Below, piece after piece: positions 19,401 through 25,755 of a stretch of 64,000 nucleotides of DNA. Origin of the DNA: an uncultured Lachnospiraceae bacterium (GTDB lineage: Bacteria > Bacillota > Clostridia > Lachnospirales > Lachnospiraceae). Position numbers and translations under genes: made by a program. The stretch's first letter is position 1. Each line of letters starts with the position of its first letter. The stretch is taken from assembly GCA_910579935.1 (NCBI GenBank), contig CAJTVQ010000003.1, forward strand, positions 62,001 through 126,000, written 5' to 3'. The notes beneath the pieces were generated by a model. That model saw nothing but the letters and a program-made list of their open reading frames with translations. It did not search any database and was not told where the DNA came from.

Positions 19401-19477
19401 CTGGCATGTGAAAAACCGCCATGCTCCTGATCCACTACGATACGGAATAAAATCTTTCTCATGTTATTTTCATCCAT
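13337..19477 (-). CDS. Giant 2046-residue GHKL-ATPase/phosphoribosyltransferase-like signalling protein
   Basis: Visible parts in order. Residues 1-290 have no motif I recognise. At 290-470 is a GHKL ATPase-like domain: N-box LQLIENIVFHAG (E300-N301), a G1-like segment near D345-G348, HYGLKLFRDII (411-421) and PGTGYSILLPV (459-469). At 540-620 is an alpha/beta segment starting NIVYIDAGKY. Residues 714-1122 contain GSTIHVSTFYE and end with FIDDCIVTGKT (1105-1115), a PRPP-loop-like DDxxxTGKT of type I phosphoribosyltransferases. A CNIC pair is at 1195-1198, then a helical region to about 1550. A GAF-like region (about 1565-1690) precedes a helical part with SHTP (1741-1744), resembling a histidine-kinase H-box, and a second GHKL-like domain (E1876-N1877, GISIWSISRYL 1933-1943, YFSIELPV 2005-2012). 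No membrane segment is evident. It starts 42 nt after the flippase gene and overlaps the receiver-like gene by 77 nt. Confidence 0.75.
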   Translation of the reverse strand: MDENNMRKILFRIVVDQEHGGFSHASNFITKIVNGEEVTVEDVKGISSRLLPADVSFMWKARLLMDGISFLDIGRPERILQVIRNRECEFGMVVEDGYLQDILSIQPFVLMKMYFRSQSIFAVIQGTSSHYYPMGYFLSNVMQRREMAGSIYYYQRDKGILNKMEEDRFGKNIAAFYPLQIVDGKMLGFLKNSLGKAWSETEDAAEGFLTGFIAGNRVDWQMAPREFRGLLMKLKGMKFADWAEAREIARLLAGGRTLSFLVFAFSLRSSGEISFTDIHQLRIYYQMVDDYATGILQLIENIVFHAGSHSGIFCMRLHPPKREDYLRKKFPKTQEASYLEVSVADYQGNNACDNIATNFLANRKEEDRRLFRKLSPCDLFDFGSEGDKPDKEVEEAFRKYYSANLDNIGRHYGLKLFRDIILKNKGAFRFYSCQSHSPQEGERGGIDTEAEQELFECFPGTGYSILLPVIARENNRYAIGVDNQNEFEDFCSNMDAYRCGSCQPYHFTGEFETQEEKEKVIRDCAVWMGEKFAELQEDGKNIVYIDAGKYKEVQAELLYKAVVKLALGQKMPDVVFYHCMGNFVREFRECVTVFFEKVGFEDILAKNKFCIALYDGEDVSETLIYPGDLENTYRANLLTAYTQSKDWLENLAGHRKKFIQNSRYARIPYDILLEAEGENGRETIFEQYVKIILDKNIQGKEFGCKLENVHMRLGSTIHVSTFYEAELLFSNRYFVSRFAMMMAWEISRKFGSLTQEEQRNLKLTFCAYGMYSELLVFRTMEVLRHIYRFAGEDGMDYAILEREPIAHQWQHKDTFRYSVAFKSDEERKKHWQERKMVSIVPINSTLKTQDKLLEMFCRENGVTTQDFVMNFSLILVGEAQGNKYWKLDEKEKVCIPGEKKTMVSPNPRYYVQMPIPYYEANRCMLCYPENVLLEKPLVEVNAYSTVPNQAIGLWKEEHVLLGEQDYHDAFRKGDEELGKLYHSLVYSHINRNGNHFLYYFRTEKLFLEQKEDIRNWLLEKSSLIEKEDMQSVNTYHILFCPVHCSNTGFLEYVNRYVFHDAALVIRLDVNKEYRSNLKTKYSNLGLLIENMGQDSKTRYTISTHFIDDCIVTGKTVRRMQSLAQSILSDHAGGYENVDVVVFERIFVLIDRNSVQSKQQYLSNMTGKTGEDELARRYFSYIKLNISSIRNHGDSCNICQLERESEVLAQTSSTRAMMKYWKNRQKVFEPKSVEKYDEGQHLKRNGEEGDTKARNYRRMYCCHMATGLLNEKYHGNKPELVRICMLRLLLQDLIYREDKEDKEKEQFEYFLSYLKVLSRPFLVYQKPVKEAVFTLLLILVQWQLEMEGEFGKKGMEDIMDCVWGKEKGRDELRVLLREIGSRIIPLLDTVARKRDFLLVCMKQLMEMKSNYFLRRQNIKELTSYIADWGGESRVVYERYLRYVKKLIGANTDTSKSTWLSEEIKQLAFENNSEEYLPKNVMDQLIVENNRTYYEGVDRLSQEKKVQGAKDVQERISTLRYQYFQAYLDNNTEVDSETIWNSIRLVRYLRDEFSQILLLEEKTRKKYYDIAEIACDILGAEKVYMLMATPLECEQWRYELKKELKAVHDILFPEEIFEGKAEAEKKEYLVVSISGEHETVLEVPISVIEDVERFEAGNSSHYVDDERGHFIWKLGMEEGHPIIIYAKFPEKTGNNLLYRCTKLMIMNNLLNETAFSSNAVHYLYEIVTAESNAIKLSYYKSFSHTPEDIRKQQYSDVIMADREKYFQSHVITLLSDLRISENYRAGLKREYYANRLGIWYGKLLGDRSVLGKINDLYVVDGMTQKHVKIEIRWKELAMENGEQVIKTDTLVPEEQEIAFKGYANGMDDLLLLVMALIENAASKGKAESKGEENIVRVYLSKTESGNLRILNEVCETGDLEKIRFFMSRPPQPKDGISIWSISRYLLSMECSIIRGKIKKMNQYFEKGADNASQNRESVVNLYYETENRLEHLPETRVAYVEAGEKNYFSIELPVMAENYREVSREKMDYSGRQTMGYDRFYIGDGTES

Positions 19478-19519
19478 GCTTTTGTTCCCCTGCCTTTCAG
19501 CTTTCTTTCCTTGAATAAC

Positions 19520-21043
19520 CTACTTCCGCTTCAGCTTCCCCATGATCAGCCCCCACACATACTGAAATTCTTCGCACCTTCCAAACACAGCCAGAAACAC
19601 CCCGTTATACACCGCCGAAATGACCGCCACCATCACCGCAAATGCCGGAATGGTCACTACCGCCATCATACGGCTTTTAATCCAGATCAGCAGCAGCAGC
19701 ACCGCCGCATTGATACTTATATACTTCACGGATTCCCTGAAGTATATGTAAGCCTTCTTCCCGAAACACACCTTATAAATAATAAACGGTTTCGTAATAT
19801 TGGCAATCAGCCCGGAAACGATCGTCCCGATATAAATTCCCACCAGTCCGATTTTCTGCACCAGTACGATGGAAATCACCAGATTCACGGCTCCCTGTAT
19901 CAGCGTCAGATACTTGTCCTGTTCAAACACTCCCGCCGCCGTCTTATAATTGGATAAAACGATCCGCTCCCCCTTAAAATAATAATCCACCATAATACAT
20001 CCGATGACCAGGTCCGGAAGCACCCGCGACTCCCCTACCCAGAGCATGATAAGCGGCGTCAGCATCAGATAAAACCCAATGGCGGAGAAACCGTAAATCC
20101 AGCACGCCGCAAAGCGGTATACCTTAAACATTAAGTACTGCTTTTCCTTTTTCTCCGTGGCAATTAAATTCCCGAAGCCTGACAGCACTGAATTAAAAAT
20201 AATATTCACGAAATTAGAAACGGAAGAAATCACATAATTATACGTTCCCACGAACCCCACGGTCGTCACATCGATAAAAGCGCCTATGATCATCGTATCC
20301 GTCTGCAATCTTGCCATGTCCCCAACTTTATGGAACACCAGCGCTTTCGTCTGGCTGACGATTTCCCCTACTTCCTCTTTGGAAAGTTTCTGCACATTTT
20401 TCTCTGACAGATAAGGATACATCCGGTTCAGATAAACACTGACAAAAATCTTCTGCACCAGTTCCACCCCGGCCGATGTCAGCAGATACAGGTAAAAATC
20501 AGGCATCAGCAGCAGGCCGGCTATCTGTAAGGACACCGTGACCGCCTTGGTAATTGTAATGATATTGGTCTGGATATAATTCTTCTGCTGGGCGTTTACC
20601 AGACTGTATTTATACGACACAAAATAGGTGCTCACCGTATTAAACAGGAAGATAAAGTAATATATGGTCAAATCCCGCCATGAATTACTTCCGGGATCTT
20701 CGATCAGATATTTTAAAAACGGGGCAATCGCTGTTCCTGCTGCCCCGACCACGCAGCCGATGGTCCAGTATGCCTTTTTATATAACAGCATATAAGATTT
20801 GATCTTTTCATAATCATTCCTTGCCACCGGACCGTATAAACTAAAGTTAAAAGCCGTTCCTATCCCCAGTTCAGCCAGTGACAGAACGGTTAAAATATTC
20901 GTGTAATAATCATTCACCCCGGTCAGGGTATCCCCAAGACGGTCAATAAAGATCTGCCGCAGCAATGCTCCCAGCAGGAGCGTAACGATATTCCCCAGCC
21001 AGCCGAATGTTATATTTTTTGCCGCATATTTTACTCTGCCCAT
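19520..21043 (-). CDS. wzx: Wzx-type polysaccharide flippase (MOP superfamily)
   Basis: The 507-residue protein has about 12-14 hydrophobic segments. The N-terminus AAKNITFGWLGNIVTLLLGALLRQIFIDRLG and LSLAELGIGTAFNFSLYGPVA are characteristic of Firmicutes Wzx flippases. It would move undecaprenyl-linked repeat units across the membrane. It is the only flippase in the window although there are several polymerases. It overlaps the end of the pyruvyl-transferase family gene by 13 nt, so the two are probably translated together. Confidence 0.92.
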   Translation of the reverse strand: MGRVKYAAKNITFGWLGNIVTLLLGALLRQIFIDRLGDTLTGVNDYYTNILTVLSLAELGIGTAFNFSLYGPVARNDYEKIKSYMLLYKKAYWTIGCVVGAAGTAIAPFLKYLIEDPGSNSWRDLTIYYFIFLFNTVSTYFVSYKYSLVNAQQKNYIQTNIITITKAVTVSLQIAGLLLMPDFYLYLLTSAGVELVQKIFVSVYLNRMYPYLSEKNVQKLSKEEVGEIVSQTKALVFHKVGDMARLQTDTMIIGAFIDVTTVGFVGTYNYVISSVSNFVNIIFNSVLSGFGNLIATEKKEKQYLMFKVYRFAACWIYGFSAIGFYLMLTPLIMLWVGESRVLPDLVIGCIMVDYYFKGERIVLSNYKTAAGVFEQDKYLTLIQGAVNLVISIVLVQKIGLVGIYIGTIVSGLIANITKPFIIYKVCFGKKAYIYFRESVKYISINAAVLLLLIWIKSRMMAVVTIPAFAVMVAVISAVYNGVFLAVFGRCEEFQYVWGLIMGKLKRK

Positions 21044-22263
21044 AATCGTTCTACTTCTTTCCCTGCCTGCAGCGCCCTTTCCTTATATTCCGGCATCACC
21101 CTGCGCAAATCCTTCCGTATCTCCCCTTCATAATCCCTCAGCCACTCAAAAGCCCCGATCAAATCCTCTTTTTCCTGCAGCTGCTGCACCGGGAGCACGT
21201 AATTTTCATAACTCCCGAATAAGTCCCTGGCGATTCCTTTCGCTTTCACCGAATATCCCACCACCAGAGTGGGAACCAGAGAAGAATAAGCGGCTATGGT
21301 AGCATGGGTTCTCGCCCCGATAAACATCCGGCACCTTGCAATATACCCTTTTAATTCCTCGCAGGAACCATCCTCTATCAGAATCACTCTTTTACTGTCC
21401 CGGAAAGTCTCATACAGTTCCCTTAACGGCTTTCTGTCATCGTTCCTGTCCCATACCACATGGGGGATCAGGGCTATCTGCATATCCGTTGCCTGAATGA
21501 TATGATTCATGAGCGCCTTATAATTCTTCATCGTGATTCCGGCTTTCGCTTCACTGTCCTGAATCATCGGACTCACATTCAGACCGACGGTATTCCCTTC
21601 CGCAAACCCCTCCGGCAGCGGCAGTTCCTTCGCCCCCAGCGTAAATGCCGGATCCGGGATCAGACGCAGCTTTTCTTCCGGCACCACCTGTTTCAAAGCC
21701 TCATAAGTGACGGACTCCCTTGCGATGATCAGGTCATAGAGATTCATATCCTCCGCCAGTTTTCCGTGCGCCGCCCCGCCGGTCAGCAGCTCCGGCTCAA
21801 TGGAACAGCCTAACAGTACCGTCCTGGCCCCCCTGTCATGAAACGCACGGTTTGCCAGCATCAAATCTTTCACCATGATGTCATAGCAGTAATTATCACC
21901 GCCAATGGAAACCGCCAGCGGATACGCTTTTTCCGGTCTGTTCCTTCCGTAACGGCGAAGCGGCTGTTCAAACACGGCACGGTAACGGTAACGGAGCAAA
22001 GACTCCGCATCCCCTGTCAGCTTCCTCCATCCATAATACAACACATGGGCTATTTTATGCTGGGAAAAATGCCGTTCCTCCGCCAATTCGCAAAGCGCGT
22101 TTCCATCCGGAGGCGCCAGCGAATATTTCCTGTCTTCCTTCCCGCTGTTCGTGATCACAAGCGGCTTCTCCCGCAGCATATGGCACAGACTGTTGACGAT
22201 CGCCTCACATCCATGATTCCCGCTTCCCGCATGCATATACAATACCAATCTTTTCTCAGGCAT
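21031..22263 (-). CDS. Polysaccharide pyruvyl transferase family protein
   Basis: 410 residues matching the CsaB/WcaK family: MHAGSGNHGCEAIVNSLC near the start, GGDNYCYD and GCSIEPELL in the middle, IARESVTYEALK, DPAFTLG, then FIGARTHATIAAYSSLVPTLVVGYSVKAKGIARDLFG near the C-terminus. Members add ketal pyruvate to sugars or act as related transferases in capsule synthesis. It is cytoplasmic. It lies 19 nt after a GT2 gene. The acceptor sugar cannot be read from sequence. Confidence 0.9.
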   Translation of the reverse strand: MPEKRLVLYMHAGSGNHGCEAIVNSLCHMLREKPLVITNSGKEDRKYSLAPPDGNALCELAEERHFSQHKIAHVLYYGWRKLTGDAESLLRYRYRAVFEQPLRRYGRNRPEKAYPLAVSIGGDNYCYDIMVKDLMLANRAFHDRGARTVLLGCSIEPELLTGGAAHGKLAEDMNLYDLIIARESVTYEALKQVVPEEKLRLIPDPAFTLGAKELPLPEGFAEGNTVGLNVSPMIQDSEAKAGITMKNYKALMNHIIQATDMQIALIPHVVWDRNDDRKPLRELYETFRDSKRVILIEDGSCEELKGYIARCRMFIGARTHATIAAYSSLVPTLVVGYSVKAKGIARDLFGSYENYVLPVQQLQEKEDLIGAFEWLRDYEGEIRKDLRRVMPEYKERALQAGKEVERLWAE

Positions 22264-22282
22264 AAATCATTCCTTTCATCTG

Positions 22283-23359
22283 TCACAGTTTACTCCGTCT
22301 TTCTTTCCATCCGGTTCTCAAACGATACAAAACCATATACACCTCCGGCGCCCGCTCATATACCCTCACTTTTATCCGGTATCCCCTGTCCAATTCCCGA
22401 AAAACTCCCCGTTTTCCTCCATACTTCTTTACCACAGCATAACACTGTTCCCCAAATTGTGCCTTCCCTTTTCTCTCTTTCCCCGAAAGCAAGGCTAGCT
22501 TTCCCACCACCAGCATCGCGGATATTACCAAAATAGCTTCTGCACGCTCCGTTAAACCTGCCTTCACTTTTCCAAGGCTTTCCAATCCTTCTATTTTCTC
22601 CAACGCCCTCTGCCAGCAGGTAATCTGGTCCATATAACTATCCTTAAACCCACGCAGCATCGCACCGTTTTCATTCACATAATAACCATATCCCTGATAA
22701 CCGCTCCTGATAAACTGCTTACCCTGCATCGCCAAATCCAGCAGAAAAAGCATATCCTCACCAATCGTCAGTCCCGCATCAAACCGGAGACTGCCCACGC
22801 TTTCCCTCCGGTACAGCTTACTCCAGCATCTCGTATCACTGCGCAGGATCCCGTGTTCCGCAAATTCCATCCCGCATAATACTTCCACCTCTGGGCGCAA
22901 ACCGCCCGTTCCGGGGCGCAAACCGCCCGTTCCGGGCGGTTGGGCATATTCTTTATCCGCAGTCTTTTCCTTATTCCGCTCTTCCACGCGAAACTCAAAA
23001 TAACCACATCCCGCCACATCGCCGTTTTCTTCTTCTATCATACGGACCAAATGTTCCAGCATATCCTCCGCCAGCACGTCATCCGCATCCACAAACGTCA
23101 GATATGTCCCCCCGCACTCTTCCAGTCCCAGATTTCTCGCCGAAGACACTCCTGCATTAGACGTATGAAATACCCTGACCTTCCCATACCGCCCTGCAAA
23201 ATCATCACAAATTCCGCCGCTGCCATCCGTAGAACCGTCATCGATCAGCAGGATTTCCGTATTCCCATACGTCTGCCCCAACAGGCTTGCCATACACCGC
23301 TCCAGATATAGCGCGGCATTATATACAGGAACAATGATACTAACCATTTTTTTTCCCAC
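22283..23359 (-). CDS. GT2 glycosyltransferase with an internal 7-residue tandem repeat
   Basis: The protein has the GT-A start SIIVPVYNAALYLERC, IDDGSTDGS (40-48) and the metal-binding VDADD (90-94), then a C-terminal helical part. Residues 142-155 are two exact copies of PGTGGLR, encoded by a 21-nt tandem duplication, in a linker that is probably flexible. The start is either GTG at 23359 or ATG at 23347; both follow a G-rich region, so the choice is open. Length (354-358 residues) is normal for the family. Confidence 0.87.
   Translation of the reverse strand: MGKKMVSIIVPVYNAALYLERCMASLLGQTYGNTEILLIDDGSTDGSGGICDDFAGRYGKVRVFHTSNAGVSSARNLGLEECGGTYLTFVDADDVLAEDMLEHLVRMIEEENGDVAGCGYFEFRVEERNKEKTADKEYAQPPGTGGLRPGTGGLRPEVEVLCGMEFAEHGILRSDTRCWSKLYRRESVGSLRFDAGLTIGEDMLFLLDLAMQGKQFIRSGYQGYGYYVNENGAMLRGFKDSYMDQITCWQRALEKIEGLESLGKVKAGLTERAEAILVISAMLVVGKLALLSGKERKGKAQFGEQCYAVVKKYGGKRGVFRELDRGYRIKVRVYERAPEVYMVLYRLRTGWKERRSKL
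22893..22934. repeat. Exact 21-nt tandem duplication inside a GT2 gene
   Basis: Positions 22893-22913 and 22914-22934 are identical 21-nt units (GGGCGCAAACCGCCCGTTCCG). They keep the reading frame and add seven residues per copy. The second copy runs into an inverted repeat at 22921-22941 (AACCGCCCG, loop TTC, CGGGCGGTT), a perfect 9-bp stem. Confidence 0.95.
22921..22941. repeat. Perfect 9-bp hairpin within a GT2 coding region
   Basis: AACCGCCCG (22921-22929) and CGGGCGGTT (22933-22941) are perfect inverted repeats around a 3-nt loop. It is GC-rich and lies in the coding sequence next to the tandem repeat. It may slow polymerase or ribosomes, or simply mark where a short palindrome was duplicated. 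Confidence 0.85.
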
Positions 23360-23380
23360 GCACTACCCCCAAATCATCAC

Positions 23381-23447
23381 AGCACGGAACCTGGAGCTTC
23401 TTAGCAAAACGCCTGCCGGCGTCAGCTCTGGAAGTTCTTTCCGTGCT
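23381..23447 (-). repeat. Branched palindrome starting at a stop codon
   Basis: On the minus strand AGCACGGAA (23447-23439) pairs perfectly with TTCCGTGCT (23389-23381). Inside, GAGCT pairs with AGCTC, and GACGCC pairs with GGCGTT around a GGCA loop. The outer stem begins within the stop codon of the upstream GT2 gene. There is no T-run after it, so it resembles a mobile palindrome or structured RNA more than a terminator. Confidence 0.75.
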
Positions 23448-24531
23448 ACGTTCTTCGACTATCATACACCCAAAAAACCATTCTGGCTACTGCTATCACT
23501 ATCCCAAAGGGATGTTTCAAAATAAAATAAAGCATCCGGTTCGTCTTATCCGAAACTTTCACCGGATTCTCTCCCACGATCCTGCGGTTTTCCGTATCAC
23601 GGCAAATCTGCCTTACCCGCTTCCCGTAACCGTCCGCCCCGCCGCGGATTTCATTTTTCAATGCCAGCAGCAGCAGATATACATACTCCCTGTCCGCCTG
23701 ACCTTCCCCGCTTTCCCTCCCCTTGCTCCGGTAAATCTCCTTTATGGTACGGTAAAGTGTCCGTATTCCCTCATACATTCCCGCATCATATCGATGCACC
23801 ATAGATGCGTCATTATAAAAGTAATGATAATACAGCGCCTCCTCCATGATCACCACCCGTCTGCAGTCCAGCAATGCCGAAAGAGTAATATTCACATCTT
23901 CCCCCATTGTCACATTCGGGTCGCAATACTTCATGTTTTCCTCGATCAGACTTCTGGAAAACAGTTTCATGCAGCGCGACATGGAAATCCTGCGGTTTTC
24001 ATGTCCCAGCAGATTGTCCTTGATCTCTCCCTCAAGCTGCCTGCCCTCATAAACGCCCGCAGCCAGCCCGTGATAATGCTTCGTCTCCCGCTCCGGACGG
24101 TTTATCACAAAATTACAGCAGATAATTTCCTTCGCGTCTTTTACTATATCTTTTTTCACACTTTTCCCCGCCAGCCGGTTCCCGTCCCCGCCGGAAAGAT
24201 ATACCGCCATATTCCGGAGCATATCCGTTTCCACCCAGTCGTCACTGTCCACAAACCCAAGATACTCCCCGCGGCTCGCTTTCACGCCCGCCTGCCACGC
24301 GCTCACAAGCCCGCCATTCTCCTTATGCACCACACGTATCCTGTCGTCTTCCTTCGCAAAAGCATCGCAAATGGCAGGACAGCCGTCCGGCGAACCGTCA
24401 TCCACCAGTATGATTTCCATTTCCCATCCTTCACATTCCTGCCCGCGCAGACTATCCACACACCGTGCCAGATAATCTTCCGCCTTGTAAACAGGCACGA
24501 TCACACTTATCAGCTTCCCACCTCCCGTCAT
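23446..24531 (-). CDS. GT2 family glycosyltransferase
   Basis: A 361-residue GT-A enzyme with SVIVPVYKAEDYLARCVDSL at the start, LVDDGSPDGC (about 42-51) and the DxD-type motif GFVDSDDWVE (about 92-101). The C-terminal half resembles the helical part of EpsH/CpsI-type transferases and ends in a hydrophobic stretch (FGIVIAVARMVFWVY) that may associate with the membrane. GGGAG lies about 10 nt before the ATG. It follows the PGTGGLR-repeat GT2 gene by a structured 86-nt gap. Confidence 0.9.
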   Translation of the reverse strand: MTGGGKLISVIVPVYKAEDYLARCVDSLRGQECEGWEMEIILVDDGSPDGCPAICDAFAKEDDRIRVVHKENGGLVSAWQAGVKASRGEYLGFVDSDDWVETDMLRNMAVYLSGGDGNRLAGKSVKKDIVKDAKEIICCNFVINRPERETKHYHGLAAGVYEGRQLEGEIKDNLLGHENRRISMSRCMKLFSRSLIEENMKYCDPNVTMGEDVNITLSALLDCRRVVIMEEALYYHYFYNDASMVHRYDAGMYEGIRTLYRTIKEIYRSKGRESGEGQADREYVYLLLLALKNEIRGGADGYGKRVRQICRDTENRRIVGENPVKVSDKTNRMLYFILKHPFGIVIAVARMVFWVYDSRRT

Positions 24532-24582
24532 GGCGATTCACTCCCTTCTTTCCTGTCGTTTCTTTTCACCCCGGCCAACATT

Positions 24583-24599
24583 TTGCCGCTGCGCGGCAA
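24583..24599. repeat. Short GC-rich intergenic hairpin
   Basis: TTGCCGC (24583-24589) and GCGGCAA (24593-24599) form a perfect 7-bp stem with a TGC loop, in the 84-nt gap between two glycosyltransferase genes. The downstream bases on the minus strand are AAATGTTGG, not a U-run, so a terminator call is not supported. Confidence 0.7.
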
Positions 24600-24615
24600 C
24601 ACAAACCCTCTCACG

Positions 24616-25755
24616 CTACACCTGCCAATAATTACACAGTACCTGATACACCTTCCGGTTCACCACCCGGTAATCAAACGCCTTGGAATTTTCATACGCA
24701 TTCCGTGAATACCTGTCATAAGCTTCCGTAATCCGCCGTACCGCAGCCCGAATCCCTTCCGGCGTCCCGTCCGTTTCCTCCGCATCCTGCCCGAAATGCA
24801 GTACCTCACCGATACCGCCCACATTGGTGCTGACCACCGGAAGGGCATAACTGAGCGCCTCCAATATCGTCATGGGTATCCCTTCAAATGCCGAATTCAT
24901 CACCAGTATATCCGCCTGTTCCATATAACCCTTTACTTTTTCCGGCGCCACTGCTCCCGTAAAATGCACCCGCTCTCCTTCATAAGCTGCCAGATTATGA
25001 TATTCCTCACCGTCTCCCACAACCGTCAGACGGATTTCATCCATTCCAAGCACCGCCTGAATAATCGGTTCCACCCTCTTATCCTTAGACAGCCGCCCCA
25101 CAAACAGGATTTCCCGCACCCTGCCGTCTTCCGGTACATGCCTCCCCTCTGCTATTTCCGGACAGACAATGGAATTTCCCACCTGCACCAGATTGGAATT
25201 ATACGGCTTATAATCCCGCAGACTGTCTTTGTCCAATAGTAAAATACAATCCGCATCCTTCAGAATCCATTTCAGATAAGCTGCAAACCCCTTTTTTATC
25301 CATACATTTTTCTGAAAAAAGCGGAATCCCCGCTCCATATTAAAATAACTGCCGTGGGAAAAAATCACGCAATGAGTCCCCATGCAAAACAGCTTTACCA
25401 CACCGTATGCCTCCGGCGTATGAATATAATTGCAGTCCTTTTTTGTAATATGCAGCCGGTTCCTGCATTTCAGCAGCCCTTTGACAAACTGCAGGCGCAA
25501 AGACTTCTTAGTATTGCCCAAATCCCTCTCCGCCGCAGCCACCGGAAGAAAATCCACCTCCCTGCCGTAAAGATGCAGTTTTTTCTTCCTGCCAATCTCA
25601 CCGGCATCCAGTGTCACCCCGACTAACAGGAGGCTCTCCGTCCGCTCCGGATATTCCTCACAGAGAAACCGGAGGAAATTCCCGATGCTGGTCAGCTGCC
25701 CCCCGATGGGAAAATCCATGAAATTCGATGTATCATATATCAATAACCTGCTCAC
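24616..25755 (-). CDS. GT4 family glycosyltransferase
   Basis: 379 residues from a GTG at 25755 that overlaps the previous stop codon as GTGA; AAGGA lies about 10 nt upstream. An ATG further up at 25797 lies inside the previous gene. The start VSRLLIYDTSNFMDFPIGGQLTSIGNFL contains the GGQ loop of GT4 enzymes. The donor site reads LVMNSAFEGIPMTILEALSYALPVVSTNVGG, with E-x7-E spacing, after EILFVGRLSKDKRVEPII. Cytoplasmic; sugar unknown. Confidence 0.88.
   Translation of the reverse strand: MSRLLIYDTSNFMDFPIGGQLTSIGNFLRFLCEEYPERTESLLLVGVTLDAGEIGRKKKLHLYGREVDFLPVAAAERDLGNTKKSLRLQFVKGLLKCRNRLHITKKDCNYIHTPEAYGVVKLFCMGTHCVIFSHGSYFNMERGFRFFQKNVWIKKGFAAYLKWILKDADCILLLDKDSLRDYKPYNSNLVQVGNSIVCPEIAEGRHVPEDGRVREILFVGRLSKDKRVEPIIQAVLGMDEIRLTVVGDGEEYHNLAAYEGERVHFTGAVAPEKVKGYMEQADILVMNSAFEGIPMTILEALSYALPVVSTNVGGIGEVLHFGQDAEETDGTPEGIRAAVRRITEAYDRYSRNAYENSKAFDYRVVNRKVYQVLCNYWQV

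Noticed and set aside
13337..19477. Non-ribosomal peptide or polyketide synthase
   Set aside because: The size suggested it, but no condensation, adenylation, ketosynthase or carrier motifs are present.
22893..22934. CRISPR-like repeat
   Set aside because: Only two adjoining copies with no spacer, in frame inside a gene.
23381..23447. Terminator after the GT2 gene
   Set aside because: The minus-strand transcript after the stem is GUGAUGAUUUGGGGG, not a U-tract.
24583..24599. Rho-independent terminator
   Set aside because: The stem is good, but no U-run follows on either strand.
23443..24708. 421-residue open frame on the plus strand
   Set aside because: Antisense to the GT2 and GT4 genes; low-complexity His/Pro/Arg-rich product, a shadow of the minus-strand coding bias.
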